From Rossellomorea sp. SC111 (GTDB taxonomy: Bacteria > Bacillota > Bacilli > Bacillales > Bacillaceae_B): a stretch of 62,970 bases of DNA. The stretch lies in assembly GCF_024733565.1 (NCBI RefSeq), contig NZ_JANIOC010000002.1:1-62970 (forward strand), written 5' to 3'. The position numbers were made by a program, and so were the translations under genes. How positions within the stretch are numbered: position 1 is the stretch's first letter; each line of letters opens with the position of its first letter. Positions 42,902-52,309 of the stretch are shown here, piece by piece. The notes under the pieces are model-generated. The model saw only the letters and a program-made list of their open reading frames with translations. It was not told the origin of the DNA and ran no database searches.

Positions 42902-44821
42902 ATGCACCGATTTATTCAATTTAATGATGAAAACATTGATTCATTTTTAGTGATGGAAATGGCGGATCTTACCAAGACTCTGTCTAAGAATGGGGAAATG
43001 AATTTGAAATATGGTCCGTTTTCTTATTTGGACTATAAAGAGGAAACGGTCTATGTCAGTCACTTCTGGGACCATCGAAAACGAGATGACGAAGTCCACG
43101 GGTTGAAAAGTGATATTTACTTGAGGACCATCGGTAATCTTCATCAAACGGAGAAAGAAGATGTAATTAAATACATTGAAAAAGTAAAAACCACTTCGAT
43201 TCCACGATTCGCAAAGCAATTATTTGTCATAGGGGAAGAAATACGTTTGGAGGAAATTTGCAAATCCAAACGACCGGGTACCAAGAGATCATTTGACACG
43301 AGAAGGACATTGTACCGTCAGCACTTTGAAGCTCAGCTTAAAGTGAATTTAACGAAAAGCGTGTTTACAGATGCTCTGTTCAATTCGATTTACCTCCTTC
43401 TACACGCTCAATCCCCGTTGGAACAACCGGTGAAGATAAATGAGGATATAGACCTCGCAATGCCGTTTATTCATGGCCAGTTGACCCGATTTTATGAGAC
43501 CCGTCAGACGAAGGATGTCGTGAGGGTTGCTTTGGAGATTGTAGAGGTTGTGGATGAGATCATCCAAAAAGATATGTTGAATGAATACTTCCATTTGCCT
43601 GAGGACGTCTATGGGATGGAAGAAACATCGGGCGAAACATTTGACGATTTAAAAAGGAAAGACCCTCTGGAGAATCATGATGTGCTGGAAGAAGAAAGCA
43701 CGGGGGAAGAAGAAATCCTGGATGAAGAATTCCGTACTTGGCACAGGGAAACAAGTGACAAAGGGGAATCCTTCCTGCAATTCGATCTGGATCAAGGTTC
43801 GCAATCCGATCTCATGGGAGAAGGTGTCCGTGAAGGGGATGATGCTGATCAGGCTTTAGCAATGGTTCAAGGCTCCAAGCAGGAGACGGAACAGGAGCAG
43901 TACCATGATGTGAAAGCCGAGGAGCGGGAAAGGGAAGAGTCCGGAGGGGGAGAAAGTGAGTATGGAAAAGACAATCGCTTCGCAGTATCTCACTTTCTTA
44001 CTCCATCTGTTCCAACTTCTGAAGAGAAGCTGGAGTATAGTCAGAACAAAGGAATGGTTGCTCCATTTCAGAAAAAGCTTCAGAAGATGATTGAGAAAAC
44101 ACTGGAACATAAGCGTATACAGCCTCGCAGCGATCTGCATTTCGGAAGATTGAACAACAAGTTATTGCGTTTCATAACTGATGATAATCCAAGACTTTTT
44201 TATAAAAAGCAGAACCCTTCCTCAGAGATAGATGCAGTGTTTTCTTTATTGGTCGATTGTTCAGGCTCCATGTATGACAAAATGGATCAGACGAAGCTTG
44301 GTATCACGTTGTTTCATGAGTCATTGAAATCAGTCAGGGTGGCACATGAAGTCGTCGGCTTCTGGGAAGATACGAACCGTGCGACCAAGACCAGTCAGCC
44401 GAATTACTTAAACCCTGTGTTGGATTTCTATACCTCCCTGAAACCAGGAAGTGGTGCTGAAATCATGCAGCTTCAGCCGGAAGAGGACAATCGGGATGGT
44501 TTTGCGATTCGTCTGATGACAGAAAGAATTCTGATGCGGAATGAAAAACAAAAATTCCTTCTTGTTTTTTCTGATGGTGAGCCTGCAGCCATGGAGTACG
44601 AACAGAATGGAATTGTCGATACTCATGAAGCAGTTTTGGATGCAAGGAAAAAGGGAATCGAAGTCATCAACGTTTTTTTATCAAACGGTGATATAGATGA
44701 CTCCCAAAGAAAAACCATCCAGAATATTTATGGGAATTACAGCATCCTTGTTTCAGATGTGGAAGAACTACCGGAAGTATTATTCCCTTTACTCAGAAAG
44801 CTCCTGTACAAGAGTATATAA
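42902..44821 (+). CDS. yojO: VWA-domain partner of the MoxR ATPase (NorD/CbbO-like, YojO-like)
   Basis: 639 residues from ATG 42902 with a GAGGGA site. The N-terminal half is helical, the centre (about 230-350) is very acidic and low-complexity, and the last 200 residues form a von Willebrand A domain whose metal site DCSGS (Asp452) and later FSDGEPA are intact. NorD/CbbO-type proteins bind the client and stimulate the ATPase. Tight linkage to the ATPase gene supports one complex. An 11-bp perfect terminator follows. Confidence 0.85.
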   Translation: MHRFIQFNDENIDSFLVMEMADLTKTLSKNGEMNLKYGPFSYLDYKEETVYVSHFWDHRKRDDEVHGLKSDIYLRTIGNLHQTEKEDVIKYIEKVKTTSIPRFAKQLFVIGEEIRLEEICKSKRPGTKRSFDTRRTLYRQHFEAQLKVNLTKSVFTDALFNSIYLLLHAQSPLEQPVKINEDIDLAMPFIHGQLTRFYETRQTKDVVRVALEIVEVVDEIIQKDMLNEYFHLPEDVYGMEETSGETFDDLKRKDPLENHDVLEEESTGEEEILDEEFRTWHRETSDKGESFLQFDLDQGSQSDLMGEGVREGDDADQALAMVQGSKQETEQEQYHDVKAEEREREESGGGESEYGKDNRFAVSHFLTPSVPTSEEKLEYSQNKGMVAPFQKKLQKMIEKTLEHKRIQPRSDLHFGRLNNKLLRFITDDNPRLFYKKQNPSSEIDAVFSLLVDCSGSMYDKMDQTKLGITLFHESLKSVRVAHEVVGFWEDTNRATKTSQPNYLNPVLDFYTSLKPGSGAEIMQLQPEEDNRDGFAIRLMTERILMRNEKQKFLLVFSDGEPAAMEYEQNGIVDTHEAVLDARKKGIEVINVFLSNGDIDDSQRKTIQNIYGNYSILVSDVEELPEVLFPLLRKLLYKSI

Positions 44822-44830
44822 ATGATTAAA

Positions 44831-44870
44831 ATGACGACTACCAGGTTTCTCTGTAGTCGTCATTTTTCTT
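44831..44870 (+). terminator. Terminator of the MoxR/VWA operon
   Basis: ATGACGACTAC / GTAGTCGTCAT, 11 perfect pairs, 11-nt loop, T-rich tail. Confidence 0.88.
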
Positions 44871-45086
44871 ACCCTTCCTTATTATCCCTTATTCTCGTTT
44901 TAAAAGACTCAATGAATGGAATGGATTTTAATCTCCAAGGAAATTTCTGTATACTAAAGAAAGATGAGAATAGTTTAACTGTTATTATATGTCGGGAAGA
45001 TGAGTCATTTTTATACAAAAGGGTAGGTTAGTAAGTAAAGATGATAGGGAAAGACAAAGTAGTGTACAAGGGAGGAAGGGACATAT

Positions 45087-46661
45087 ATGCATGAGCTGGA
45101 TATGCACCATATTTTCGAACTGGGTCTTATGTTAGTCATGATTGCAGCCGGGATAACGGCGATTTCCAAGAAATTCAAGCAGCCTTATCCGATTGCCCTC
45201 GTGATTGTTGGAGCGCTGATCGGGTTATTCAATATACCTGTTTTGGAGCCGCTTAAAGCCTTCATTACCGAAGGAGAAGTGTTTAATTTTGTCATCATTA
45301 CCCTGTTTTTACCAGCTCTATTGGGAGAAGCGGCATTGAAGCTTCCTTATTCCCATTTAAGGGCGAATAAAGAACCGATCATCGCTTTGGCTTTCGGTGG
45401 AACGTTGATTTCTTTTTTAATCATCGGTTTTTCAGCGTATTATTTCTTTGATTTTTCTATTCAGGCAGCTTTTGTGTTTGGAGCTCTGATGAGTGCCACA
45501 GATCCTGTCAGTGTATTAAGCATTTTCAAGAGTGTGGGTGTTAAGAAGAGATTAGCCGTTGTGATTGAAGGTGAAAGCTTATTCAATGATGGTTTAGCTG
45601 TTGTTTTATTCAATATTTCCGCCTTTTATCTTGTATCATATATCGATGCTGGATGGGCGGGTCTTGGAAGCGGGTTGTGGGAGTTCATCAGAGTGGTCTC
45701 ATTAGGAGTGATCATCGGTGGTTCCCTGGGGTATGCCTTTTCGATTTTAACGAAGTACTACGATGATTATCCCCTGGAAATCATTTTTAGTGTCATCCTA
45801 TTTTACGGTTCCTTCCTACTGGCGGAAAGTGTTCATGCTTCTGGGGTCATCGCCGTCGTCATTGCAGCACTGATATTCGGAAATTACGGCGGGAAGATCG
45901 GGATGAGTCCCACTACCAAGTTGAATATCAACAGTTTTTGGGATGTTGCAGCATTACTTGCGAATTCTCTGGTTTTCCTAATGGTCGGGCTTGAAATAAC
46001 AAGGATCGACCTCCTCGAGAAGTGGCCCTACATATTCGCAGCCATACTTGTCGTATTAGTGGCAAGGAGTATAGCCGTTTATACAAGCTTGTCCCTTATC
46101 GGGAACTTCCCGCATATGTGGAAGCACATACTGAATTGGGGAGGTTTGAAAGGCTCTCTCTCGATTGCTCTTGTACTGAGTCTGCCCCGGGACTTCCCGG
46201 GCAGGGAAGACGTGTTGATCCTCGGATTTAGTGTTGTATTATTCAGTTTGGTTGTCCAGGGACTTACCATCAAACCGTTAATCAACGTATTGGGTATTAA
46301 GCCTAAAGAGGAAGGTCATGAGGAATTCGAGAAATTACTTAGTCAGCTTCACCGTTATGAAATGGCGATATCAGAGATTCATCGTGTGAAACAAAAGCTC
46401 TATATCACTGACCCAATTTCGAATGAGCTCATTGATACATACCAAAAAAGAATCGATATGCTCAAAGCACAATTGGATGAATTATTTGACCGGAACCCTG
46501 TACTTAAAGAAAACCAGCTCTCAACCCTCAGGAAGCATGCCATGTATGCAGAATATGAGGCGGTTGCAAAGCTTGAAAAAGAAGAAATCATCAGTAGTGC
46601 CGTTGCGGAGAATGAATATGACAGTATTACGGACAGCATCGTGCATAATGAAAGGAAATAA
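45087..46661 (+). CDS. CPA1-family Na+/H+ antiporter with cytoplasmic tail
   Basis: 524 residues. About 12 membrane helices up to residue 410, then a soluble coiled region (HEEFEKLLSQLHRYEMAISE to the end). Signatures of CPA1 antiporters: FGALMSATDPVSVLSIFKSVG and EGESLFNDGLAVV (ion-binding Asp). It exchanges cytoplasmic Na+ (or K+) for protons, giving salt and alkaline tolerance. The start lies at an ATG after AGGGAGGAAGG. The tail may sense pH or bind a partner. NhaP/NhaK or CvrA subgroup not resolved. Confidence 0.88.
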   Translation: MHELDMHHIFELGLMLVMIAAGITAISKKFKQPYPIALVIVGALIGLFNIPVLEPLKAFITEGEVFNFVIITLFLPALLGEAALKLPYSHLRANKEPIIALAFGGTLISFLIIGFSAYYFFDFSIQAAFVFGALMSATDPVSVLSIFKSVGVKKRLAVVIEGESLFNDGLAVVLFNISAFYLVSYIDAGWAGLGSGLWEFIRVVSLGVIIGGSLGYAFSILTKYYDDYPLEIIFSVILFYGSFLLAESVHASGVIAVVIAALIFGNYGGKIGMSPTTKLNINSFWDVAALLANSLVFLMVGLEITRIDLLEKWPYIFAAILVVLVARSIAVYTSLSLIGNFPHMWKHILNWGGLKGSLSIALVLSLPRDFPGREDVLILGFSVVLFSLVVQGLTIKPLINVLGIKPKEEGHEEFEKLLSQLHRYEMAISEIHRVKQKLYITDPISNELIDTYQKRIDMLKAQLDELFDRNPVLKENQLSTLRKHAMYAEYEAVAKLEKEEIISSAVAENEYDSITDSIVHNERK

Positions 46662-46693
46662 AGGAGTATTAGAACACCGAATAAGATTTGATC

Positions 46694-46745
46694 AAAAAGA
46701 ACCCTAGGTAAGAGAATCATTTATCCGATACCTAGGGTTCTTTTT
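46694..46745. terminator. Bidirectional terminator between the antiporter and TelA genes
   Basis: Perfect 17-bp arms, AAAAAGAACCCTAGGTA facing TACCTAGGGTTCTTTTT, with an 18-nt loop, between convergent genes. Confidence 0.93.
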
Positions 46746-46750
46746 CTTTT

Positions 46751-47893
46751 TTATTTCCTGATTTCAATGAGTTTCTGTTTTAAATCGTTTTCCATTGTGA
46801 CCATTTCTTGTTCTGCCTGTTGTCGCTTTTGTCTGCCTTCTGCCTGGATGGCTAATGTTTCTTCAATCGTGGATATCAGATTTTCCTGGGTTTTCTTCAG
46901 GGTGTCGATGTCTATGATTCCCCGTTCATTTTCTTTTGCGGTCTCGATGCTGTTTGTTTTGAGCATCTCTGAATTCTTTAATAGCAGCTCGTTAGTCGTG
47001 CGTGATACTTGCTTTTGAGCGGCAACAGCCTTCTGTTGATTCAGAAGGGTAAGAGCGATGGCGATTTGATTCTTCCAAAGAGGAATCGCTGTAAGGACAG
47101 AAGCTTGGATTTTTTCTGCCAATGCCTGGTTCGTGTTTTGTATCAAACGGATTTGAGGGGCGGACTGAATCGTCATTTGCCTGCTTAGTTTCAAATCATG
47201 GATTCGTTTATCCAATCGATCCAGGAACTGCATGGTGTCATTGACTTCCTGGTAGATCAGCTCATCATCGGTTTCTTCTGCTTTCTTACGCAAAGAAGGG
47301 AGGAGATGGTGCTGGATTTCTTCGCGTTTGATTTCAGCAGCCGCAATGTACATATTGAGGGCTTGGAAGTAATCTTTATTTTTTTCATATAAGGTTTCCA
47401 ATAATCGGTTATCATCGAGCAATGTCTTCTTTGAATGCTCCAATCTGATTGAAATCCGGTCAATCTGAGATCCGATTTTTTGGTATTTAGAAAGGACTTC
47501 CTGTAAAGAGGAAGACACTTTACGAAAGAGCCTTTTAAATACGCCTCTTTGTTTCGTATTAAGCTCATCGGGATTCATTTGCTCAAGCTTTTTCATTAAA
47601 TCACCTAACACGTCACCGATCGGTCCGATGTCTCGTTTTTGCACATGATCCAACATGGAATGAGAGAATGTCGACAGTTGGGACTGGGCCGCTGTTCCAT
47701 ATTTCAGAATGGCTTCATAATCTTTGTAGTCGATTTGTGCGGCTAGTTGTTTTGCTTTTTCCTGCTGTTCTTTAGGTAAACGGTCAAGTAAAAGGGGCGA
47801 CTTTGTTTGTTCGTTCACAGCAGGCATTTCTTCCCCAAACGGGTTTGAAAGCAATAAATCCAGTTCTGATTGTTCATTTCGTTGTTCCATCAT
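46751..47893 (-). CDS. yaaN: TelA-family protein (YaaN-like)
   Basis: 380 residues, all-helical, acidic/coiled-coil, no membrane segment. It has the TelA/KlaA family blocks ([60 protein letters not shown]). The family is linked to tellurite and toxic-anion resistance on plasmids, but chromosomal Bacillus YaaN has no established activity. It is the second gene after xpaC, 14 bp away; the same xpaC-yaaN order occurs in B. subtilis. The ATG follows a CGGAGG site. Confidence 0.9.
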   Translation of the reverse strand: MMEQRNEQSELDLLLSNPFGEEMPAVNEQTKSPLLLDRLPKEQQEKAKQLAAQIDYKDYEAILKYGTAAQSQLSTFSHSMLDHVQKRDIGPIGDVLGDLMKKLEQMNPDELNTKQRGVFKRLFRKVSSSLQEVLSKYQKIGSQIDRISIRLEHSKKTLLDDNRLLETLYEKNKDYFQALNMYIAAAEIKREEIQHHLLPSLRKKAEETDDELIYQEVNDTMQFLDRLDKRIHDLKLSRQMTIQSAPQIRLIQNTNQALAEKIQASVLTAIPLWKNQIAIALTLLNQQKAVAAQKQVSRTTNELLLKNSEMLKTNSIETAKENERGIIDIDTLKKTQENLISTIEETLAIQAEGRQKRQQAEQEMVTMENDLKQKLIEIRK

Positions 47894-47907
47894 AAAACCT
47901 CCGACAT

Positions 47908-48537
47908 TTATTTGAGATCTTTTTTGTGCGTTAAATGCTGATTGGCAAAATTCAATTCAAATTGCAGGTGATCCATGTCATCTGCCAACACTTTCTGTAA
48001 ATCATTTTCCAAGGAACCTGTTAAATCGTCCAGTGTCGTACGGGTTTGCTGGAGAGACAGGAAGGTTTCTTTATTTTTACCAGGCTGGGAAGCCAGAAAC
48101 GTATACTTCTCGGTAATTTCCACCACAGAGTCTAAATGATAGAAGAAGAAGGACTCAGCTGAAAAAAATCTCTTAGGTTCTTTTCTTACAAGTTGATATA
48201 TTCTTCTGCTTAATCGATTGATCTCAAGGACCTGCTTAAAGGCACCAAGAGATCTTACCCTTAACTGCTGACGTTGAAGCCGTTTTACTTTTTCTTTGGC
48301 TTCCTTTAAATTTCTGTTTATATATCGAAATTCCTGTCCGGAAAGACCGTTTTTATTCAACCACCATTTTTTTTGAAGGGCCTTTACAATAATGAAAAAG
48401 AGTACCCCGGTACCTACACCTGATAAGAGTGTAAGAGGAAATCCCATGTCGAAGAGGAGTAAGTAAGCGATAAAACTGCTGGTCCCCATACTGAAAGAGA
48501 TGACCGTCCTTAATAAAAATTGCAGAAATGTGTTCAT
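47908..48537 (-). CDS. xpaC: XpaC-like membrane protein
   Basis: 209 residues: two closely spaced N-terminal transmembrane helices (about 8-52, including [18 protein letters not shown]) followed by a long alpha-helical cytoplasmic domain. It matches XpaC, named for hydrolysis of 5-bromo-4-chloroindolyl phosphate in B. subtilis, a name that may not reflect its real job. It forms an operon with the TelA-family gene downstream, suggesting a membrane-associated complex. Confidence 0.85.
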   Translation of the reverse strand: MNTFLQFLLRTVISFSMGTSSFIAYLLLFDMGFPLTLLSGVGTGVLFFIIVKALQKKWWLNKNGLSGQEFRYINRNLKEAKEKVKRLQRQQLRVRSLGAFKQVLEINRLSRRIYQLVRKEPKRFFSAESFFFYHLDSVVEITEKYTFLASQPGKNKETFLSLQQTRTTLDDLTGSLENDLQKVLADDMDHLQFELNFANQHLTHKKDLK

Positions 48538-48796
48538 TTCATCTACCCCTTAATAAAGATGCTTATCATACTTACGATTCATTGTGTAAAAAGTTTCATC
48601 TTCATACTCTCATTTTAGTGGAAACTAAGGGAAAATGGAAATAAAGAATCAGTGATGGAAGAAGAATCGGTGAAATATGTAAAGAATTAGCATCATTCTT
48701 TCAATTTCATAACATTTTTTAATTGAATGATTATAGGAAATCCATTTTTGGTAGAATGGGTTAGTGAGACCAATGACAAGACAGGTGTGTGGATAT

Positions 48797-49972
48797 ATGA
48801 AAAAAGTTATTGTGCTGATTCTATTTTGCTTCATTACCCCTAGCGTTTCAGCTCAACAAAATGCAGTTGAAAAACCAGGAAATGTTTATAGTGATTCCGC
48901 TATTATAATAGATTCAAAAACCGGGAGCATCCTGTACTCTAAAAATGGTACTAAACGAATGAACCCCGCTAGTATTACAAAAATTGCTACAGCGATTTAT
49001 GCGATTCAGCATAGCAATCTCGGTGACAAGGTGAAAATCAGTGGGAAGGCAAGCCGTACAGAGGGTTCCACTGTTTATTTAGCTGCCGGTGAAACCCTGA
49101 CTATGGAACAGTTGCTTCAAGGACTGATGGTGAACTCGGGGAATGATGCTGCCGTTGCCATCGCTGAACATACGGGGGGTTCTGTAAAACAGTTTGTCGA
49201 TAAATTGAATCTCTTTCTTAAAGAGGAAGTGGGGGTCCGGGATACACATTTTGAAAATCCCCATGGTCTTTATGGGGAAAATCATTATACTACCGCCTAT
49301 GACATGGCCAAAATCACAAGCTATGCGTTACAGAATACACAATTTAGGGAGTTATTTGATATAGACTCCCTGGACTGGAAGGCTGAAGGGTGGAACACCA
49401 CTCTTTATAACCATCACAAGATGGTGAAGGGAGAAATTCCTTATCCTGAAGTGACGGGAGGTAAGAATGGGTTTATAGACGAATCCCGTCACACCCTGGT
49501 GACGTCAGCAGAAAATGACAAACTTTCGATCGTGGTCGTCACGATGAAGGCACAGTCCAAAAAAGCCATTTACTCAGATACGAAGAAACTGCTTGATTAT
49601 GGGTTGAATCAATTTGAAAGGAATTATATCCCCAAGGAGACCGTCTTTCAATTGGACGGCACTTCTTATGATTTGAAAAAGGATATTCCATTTACCCAGC
49701 CTGTAAACGGGAAGATCACACAGGAACTTGCCCCAAGTGGAAAGTTAATCCTTTATAACCAGGATCATGAAGAAATGCTCTCAACCAATTTGACGCCGGT
49801 GAAAGGAAAACCCGTGACCCACACAGAAGCGGTTGCTTCGAGTGAGCATAAGGGGCTGTTATTCGGGAAAGATTGGAGTGGGCAACTCTTATTTTATCCA
49901 TTTATCATTTACATGACCCTTCTATTCATTGCAGGGCTGTCTGTGTTACGGATGGGGTCTTTCAATAAATAA
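48797..49972 (+). CDS. D-alanyl-D-alanine carboxypeptidase-like penicillin-binding protein (DacF/DacB type)
   Basis: 391 residues. Signal peptide (MKKVIVLILFCFITPSVSAQ), S11 peptidase domain, and a C-terminal transmembrane anchor (FYPFIIYMTLLFIAGLSVLR). Catalytic SITK (Ser59, Lys62) and SGN (114-116) are standard. The third box, normally KTG, reads GGKNG (Lys223-Asn224-Gly225). Family enzymes remove the terminal D-Ala from peptidoglycan stem peptides. The altered box may change penicillin binding or activity. The terminator follows within 20 bp of the stop. Confidence 0.87.
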   Translation: MKKVIVLILFCFITPSVSAQQNAVEKPGNVYSDSAIIIDSKTGSILYSKNGTKRMNPASITKIATAIYAIQHSNLGDKVKISGKASRTEGSTVYLAAGETLTMEQLLQGLMVNSGNDAAVAIAEHTGGSVKQFVDKLNLFLKEEVGVRDTHFENPHGLYGENHYTTAYDMAKITSYALQNTQFRELFDIDSLDWKAEGWNTTLYNHHKMVKGEIPYPEVTGGKNGFIDESRHTLVTSAENDKLSIVVVTMKAQSKKAIYSDTKKLLDYGLNQFERNYIPKETVFQLDGTSYDLKKDIPFTQPVNGKITQELAPSGKLILYNQDHEEMLSTNLTPVKGKPVTHTEAVASSEHKGLLFGKDWSGQLLFYPFIIYMTLLFIAGLSVLRMGSFNK

Positions 49973-49986
49973 TTCTAGAATATATA

Positions 49987-50016
49987 ACAAAAGGGAGCCG
50001 GTCGGCTCCCTTTTGT
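49987..50016. terminator. Bidirectional terminator between the carboxypeptidase and yidC genes
   Basis: Perfect 13-bp stem ACAAAAGGGAGCC / GGCTCCCTTTTGT with a 4-nt loop, between convergent genes. Confidence 0.93.
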
Positions 50017-50777
50017 CATTGACTTTGCTGATTATCTAATGATGGCTGCTGATGGTAAAGGGTCTTACCGATCAGGGTCTGAAGGATGAGGAATGCGCCC
50101 CCCACAGTCCAATATAAAGGAAGTGCAGCAGGTGCGTTCAGTGAAAAGATGAAGATCATGACAGGGGACAGAAGCCCCATAATTTTCATCTGTGCTTGCT
50201 GCTCTGCAGGGATGTTCATCAACGAAACGCGTGATTGGGCCAAGTATACAATTCCGGCAATAATCGCCATGATATGGTCCGGCTGTCCCAGGTTGAACCA
50301 TAGGAAAGAGTGACTGGCAATCTCTGAAGATGAACGGATCGCATAATAGAGTCCAATCAGGATGGGAGTCTGGATCAATAGAGGCAAACATCCCATATTG
50401 AGAGGATTTACACCGTTTTTTTGATAGAGCATCATCAATTCCTGCTGAAGTTCTTTCTGCTCTTCTTTGTCCTTCGTTTCTTTGATCTTTTTCTGGATCG
50501 CAGACATCTCGGGCTTGATCAACGCCATTTTCCCTTTCATATCCTGTTGGTTCTTATACGTTTTAAGCATAAATGGCAGAAGAACCAGACGAATAAGAAG
50601 GGTGATCACAATTATGGCCACTCCAAAGTTCCCGCCAAGGAAGGTTCCTATTTCATGAATGAGAAATGAGAATGGATTGACAAGATAATCATGAAAGAAT
50701 GCCCCTTCAGTAGTGGCGGACTGGCATCCAGTCAATGTGAATAATAGTAAAACGAAAATGAATGAAATTTTTTTCAA
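50016..50777 (-). CDS. yidC: YidC/OxaA/SpoIIIJ-family membrane insertase
   Basis: 253 residues. Gram-positive YidC form: lipoprotein signal with lipobox LTGC (Cys18), then five transmembrane helices. Family markers are GNFGVAIIVITLLIRLVLLP (TM1 with the conserved Arg), a cytoplasmic hairpin rich in charged residues (MSAIQKKIKETKDKEEQKEL) and NMGCLPLLIQTPILIGLYYAI. It inserts membrane proteins with or without SecYEG. Bacilli usually have two copies (SpoIIIJ and YqjG); which one this is cannot be told here. Confidence 0.93.
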   Translation of the reverse strand: MKKISFIFVLLLFTLTGCQSATTEGAFFHDYLVNPFSFLIHEIGTFLGGNFGVAIIVITLLIRLVLLPFMLKTYKNQQDMKGKMALIKPEMSAIQKKIKETKDKEEQKELQQELMMLYQKNGVNPLNMGCLPLLIQTPILIGLYYAIRSSSEIASHSFLWFNLGQPDHIMAIIAGIVYLAQSRVSLMNIPAEQQAQMKIMGLLSPVMIFIFSLNAPAALPLYWTVGGAFLILQTLIGKTLYHQQPSLDNQQSQ

Positions 50778-50809
50778 TGTTTTTCCTCCTCTATATATAT
50801 GCTTTTCTT

Positions 50810-51091
50810 TTACACATATACAGAAGAGGATTCGTCATCATTATCAGTATGGTAGAATTGAAACTTCATGCAGGTCGTAAACCAGACCCTGACAGGTATG
50901 ACCTCATTTTCTGCAACCTGCCTGACAATTAGGTTGTTTCCTTGAAGTTTTTTATCATAATATTGTGTATAGAGATGGAATGGTGATGGACACCGATCCC
51001 AGATTAATGCCAATATGAATAAAAATACGATACTAACATGCAAAGGACTTAAGTAAAAGTCCAATAAGTCTTGTACAATAATGAATGTCAA
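50810..51091 (-). CDS. Small membrane protein, uncertain
   Basis: 93 residues with a TTG start and a GGAG site at some distance. One N-terminal hydrophobic helix (SPLHVSIVFLFILALIW), then a polar region (YTQYYDKKLQGNNLIVRQVA). It lies between the yidC and cupredoxin genes with no domain I recognise. Initiation evidence is modest, so it could be spurious. Confidence 0.4.
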   Translation of the reverse strand: MTFIIVQDLLDFYLSPLHVSIVFLFILALIWDRCPSPFHLYTQYYDKKLQGNNLIVRQVAENEVIPVRVWFTTCMKFQFYHTDNDDESSSVYV

Positions 51092-51254
51092 TGGAGAAGA
51101 CTCCTTTTTCTATTCTAGTTGCAACAATAATAGATGAATGATCATTTTATCACATATACAGTATACTGCGAAACGGGGATAGAATCCATGGTAATTCTTT
51201 ATACGATTTTGTGAACAAATGGTTTCAGGAAAAATGACCATTTTAGCATATTAA

Positions 51255-51288
51255 AAAGATCTCTAAGTGGCACACCACTTTAGAGACC
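51255..51288 (-). terminator. Terminator of the cupredoxin gene
   Basis: On the minus strand GTCTCTAAAGTGG / CCACTTAGAGA form the stem with a TGTG loop, followed by T residues. Confidence 0.8.
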
Positions 51289-51311
51289 TTTCATTTTCAA
51301 GATTCAGCGCC

Positions 51312-51767
51312 TTAATCAACAACGATATAAGCAATCATCGGACCATTCTTCTCAATGGTTTCATGCATTTCACAAATAAGCCTGTACGTGCCTTCTTTTG
51401 AGAAGGTTACATTTACCACGGTTTCTTTGCCTTTTTTTACAGTCCCTTTAATATCGGTTCCCTCAATGTAAAAAGGGTGTTCCATGCCGTTTACTCCATA
51501 AATGCGGAGTTCGACCTCTCTGCCTTTTTCTACTACAATGGTCCCCGGGTCCCACCGATAGGCTTCAATTTCTTTGCCATCGGCAGTTTTCGATTTGAAC
51601 TCGCCGGTTACAAGCTGAATGACTTGTTTTTCTCCCATTTTCTCCGATAGCGACACTGTGGGGTAGGAAGTCTTTGAAGATAACGACCAAATCGTACCGA
51701 CTGTAATCACCAGGATCGTCACCAGAATGGCAATGATGGAACCTTTCTTCAATACAATGAAATTCAT
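51312..51767 (-). CDS. Membrane-anchored cupredoxin-like protein
   Basis: 151 residues from the ATG at 51767, placed by a GAGGAGGG site. One N-terminal transmembrane helix (about 9-27) is followed by a beta-sandwich cupredoxin domain facing outwards. Plausible type-1 copper ligands are His97 (GMEHPFYI), Cys122, His125 (LICEMHETIEK) and Met134 (NGPM). The relationship is to cytochrome-oxidase subunit II/plastocyanin-like domains; a second cysteine of a CuA centre is absent. Electron partner unknown. Confidence 0.8.
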   Translation of the reverse strand: MNFIVLKKGSIIAILVTILVITVGTIWSLSSKTSYPTVSLSEKMGEKQVIQLVTGEFKSKTADGKEIEAYRWDPGTIVVEKGREVELRIYGVNGMEHPFYIEGTDIKGTVKKGKETVVNVTFSKEGTYRLICEMHETIEKNGPMIAYIVVD

Positions 51768-51928
51768 ATGATTTCCCTCCTCGTCAGGCAGCATAGTACT
51801 TTTCTATTCAACTTATGCTTGTACATGAGGGAACTTGTCAATAATTTATACGGGGGTTAAGTTAAATACTTTTCTTTCTGGCCCATTTTTATGTACAATT
51901 TGGACATGGTAGCAAGGAGGGTGAAGCA

Positions 51929-52276
51929 TTGGATACTACTTGGAGAGTTATAACGACAAAAAGTGATGCAGAGCCGTGGTGGTTTTTTGAAGGCTGGGAA
52001 AAGGATATTGATAGGGATTGGTTATTTGAAAGCAAGGATGAAGCTGTGGAGACATTTCTAACAGAAATGAAGCGCTTCCGCGAACGCTTTCCAAAGGCAA
52101 AAACGAAGAACTTTCACTCTATAGCATTTTGGGATCCCGGTGAGGTGTATTTTTGCGAAGCATGTGATGATGATCTGCAGATCTATTACGGATTGGTCAT
52201 CTTTGAGAATGATCAGCCGATGGAGATCAAGGATGACTCGACCGTCACGAAAATCACCAATCAAATGGAACAATAG
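51929..52276 (+). CDS. DUF1033-family protein
   Basis: 115 residues from a TTG after an AGGAGGGTGA-type site. The aromatic-rich start (MDTTWRVITTKSDAEPWWFFEGW) and the FWDPGEVYFCEACDDDLQIYYGLV block mark DUF1033, found in Bacillus and lactobacilli with unknown function. Cytoplasmic and acidic. A perfect terminator follows. Confidence 0.83.
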   Translation: MDTTWRVITTKSDAEPWWFFEGWEKDIDRDWLFESKDEAVETFLTEMKRFRERFPKAKTKNFHSIAFWDPGEVYFCEACDDDLQIYYGLVIFENDQPMEIKDDSTVTKITNQMEQ

Positions 52277-52308
52277 GTCTATCCCATAACGGATAGACCT
52301 GTTTTTTT
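52275..52308. terminator. Terminator serving DUF1033 and germination operon 2
   Basis: AGGTCTATCC / GGATAGACCT, 10 perfect pairs, 6-nt loop, T-run on the plus strand. It lies between convergent genes. Confidence 0.9.
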
Positions 52309-52309
52309 G

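Noticed and set aside
44822..45031. 69-codon frame after the VWA gene
   Set aside because: Starts right at the end of the upstream gene, spans its terminator (44831-44870), has no ribosome-binding site and no family match.
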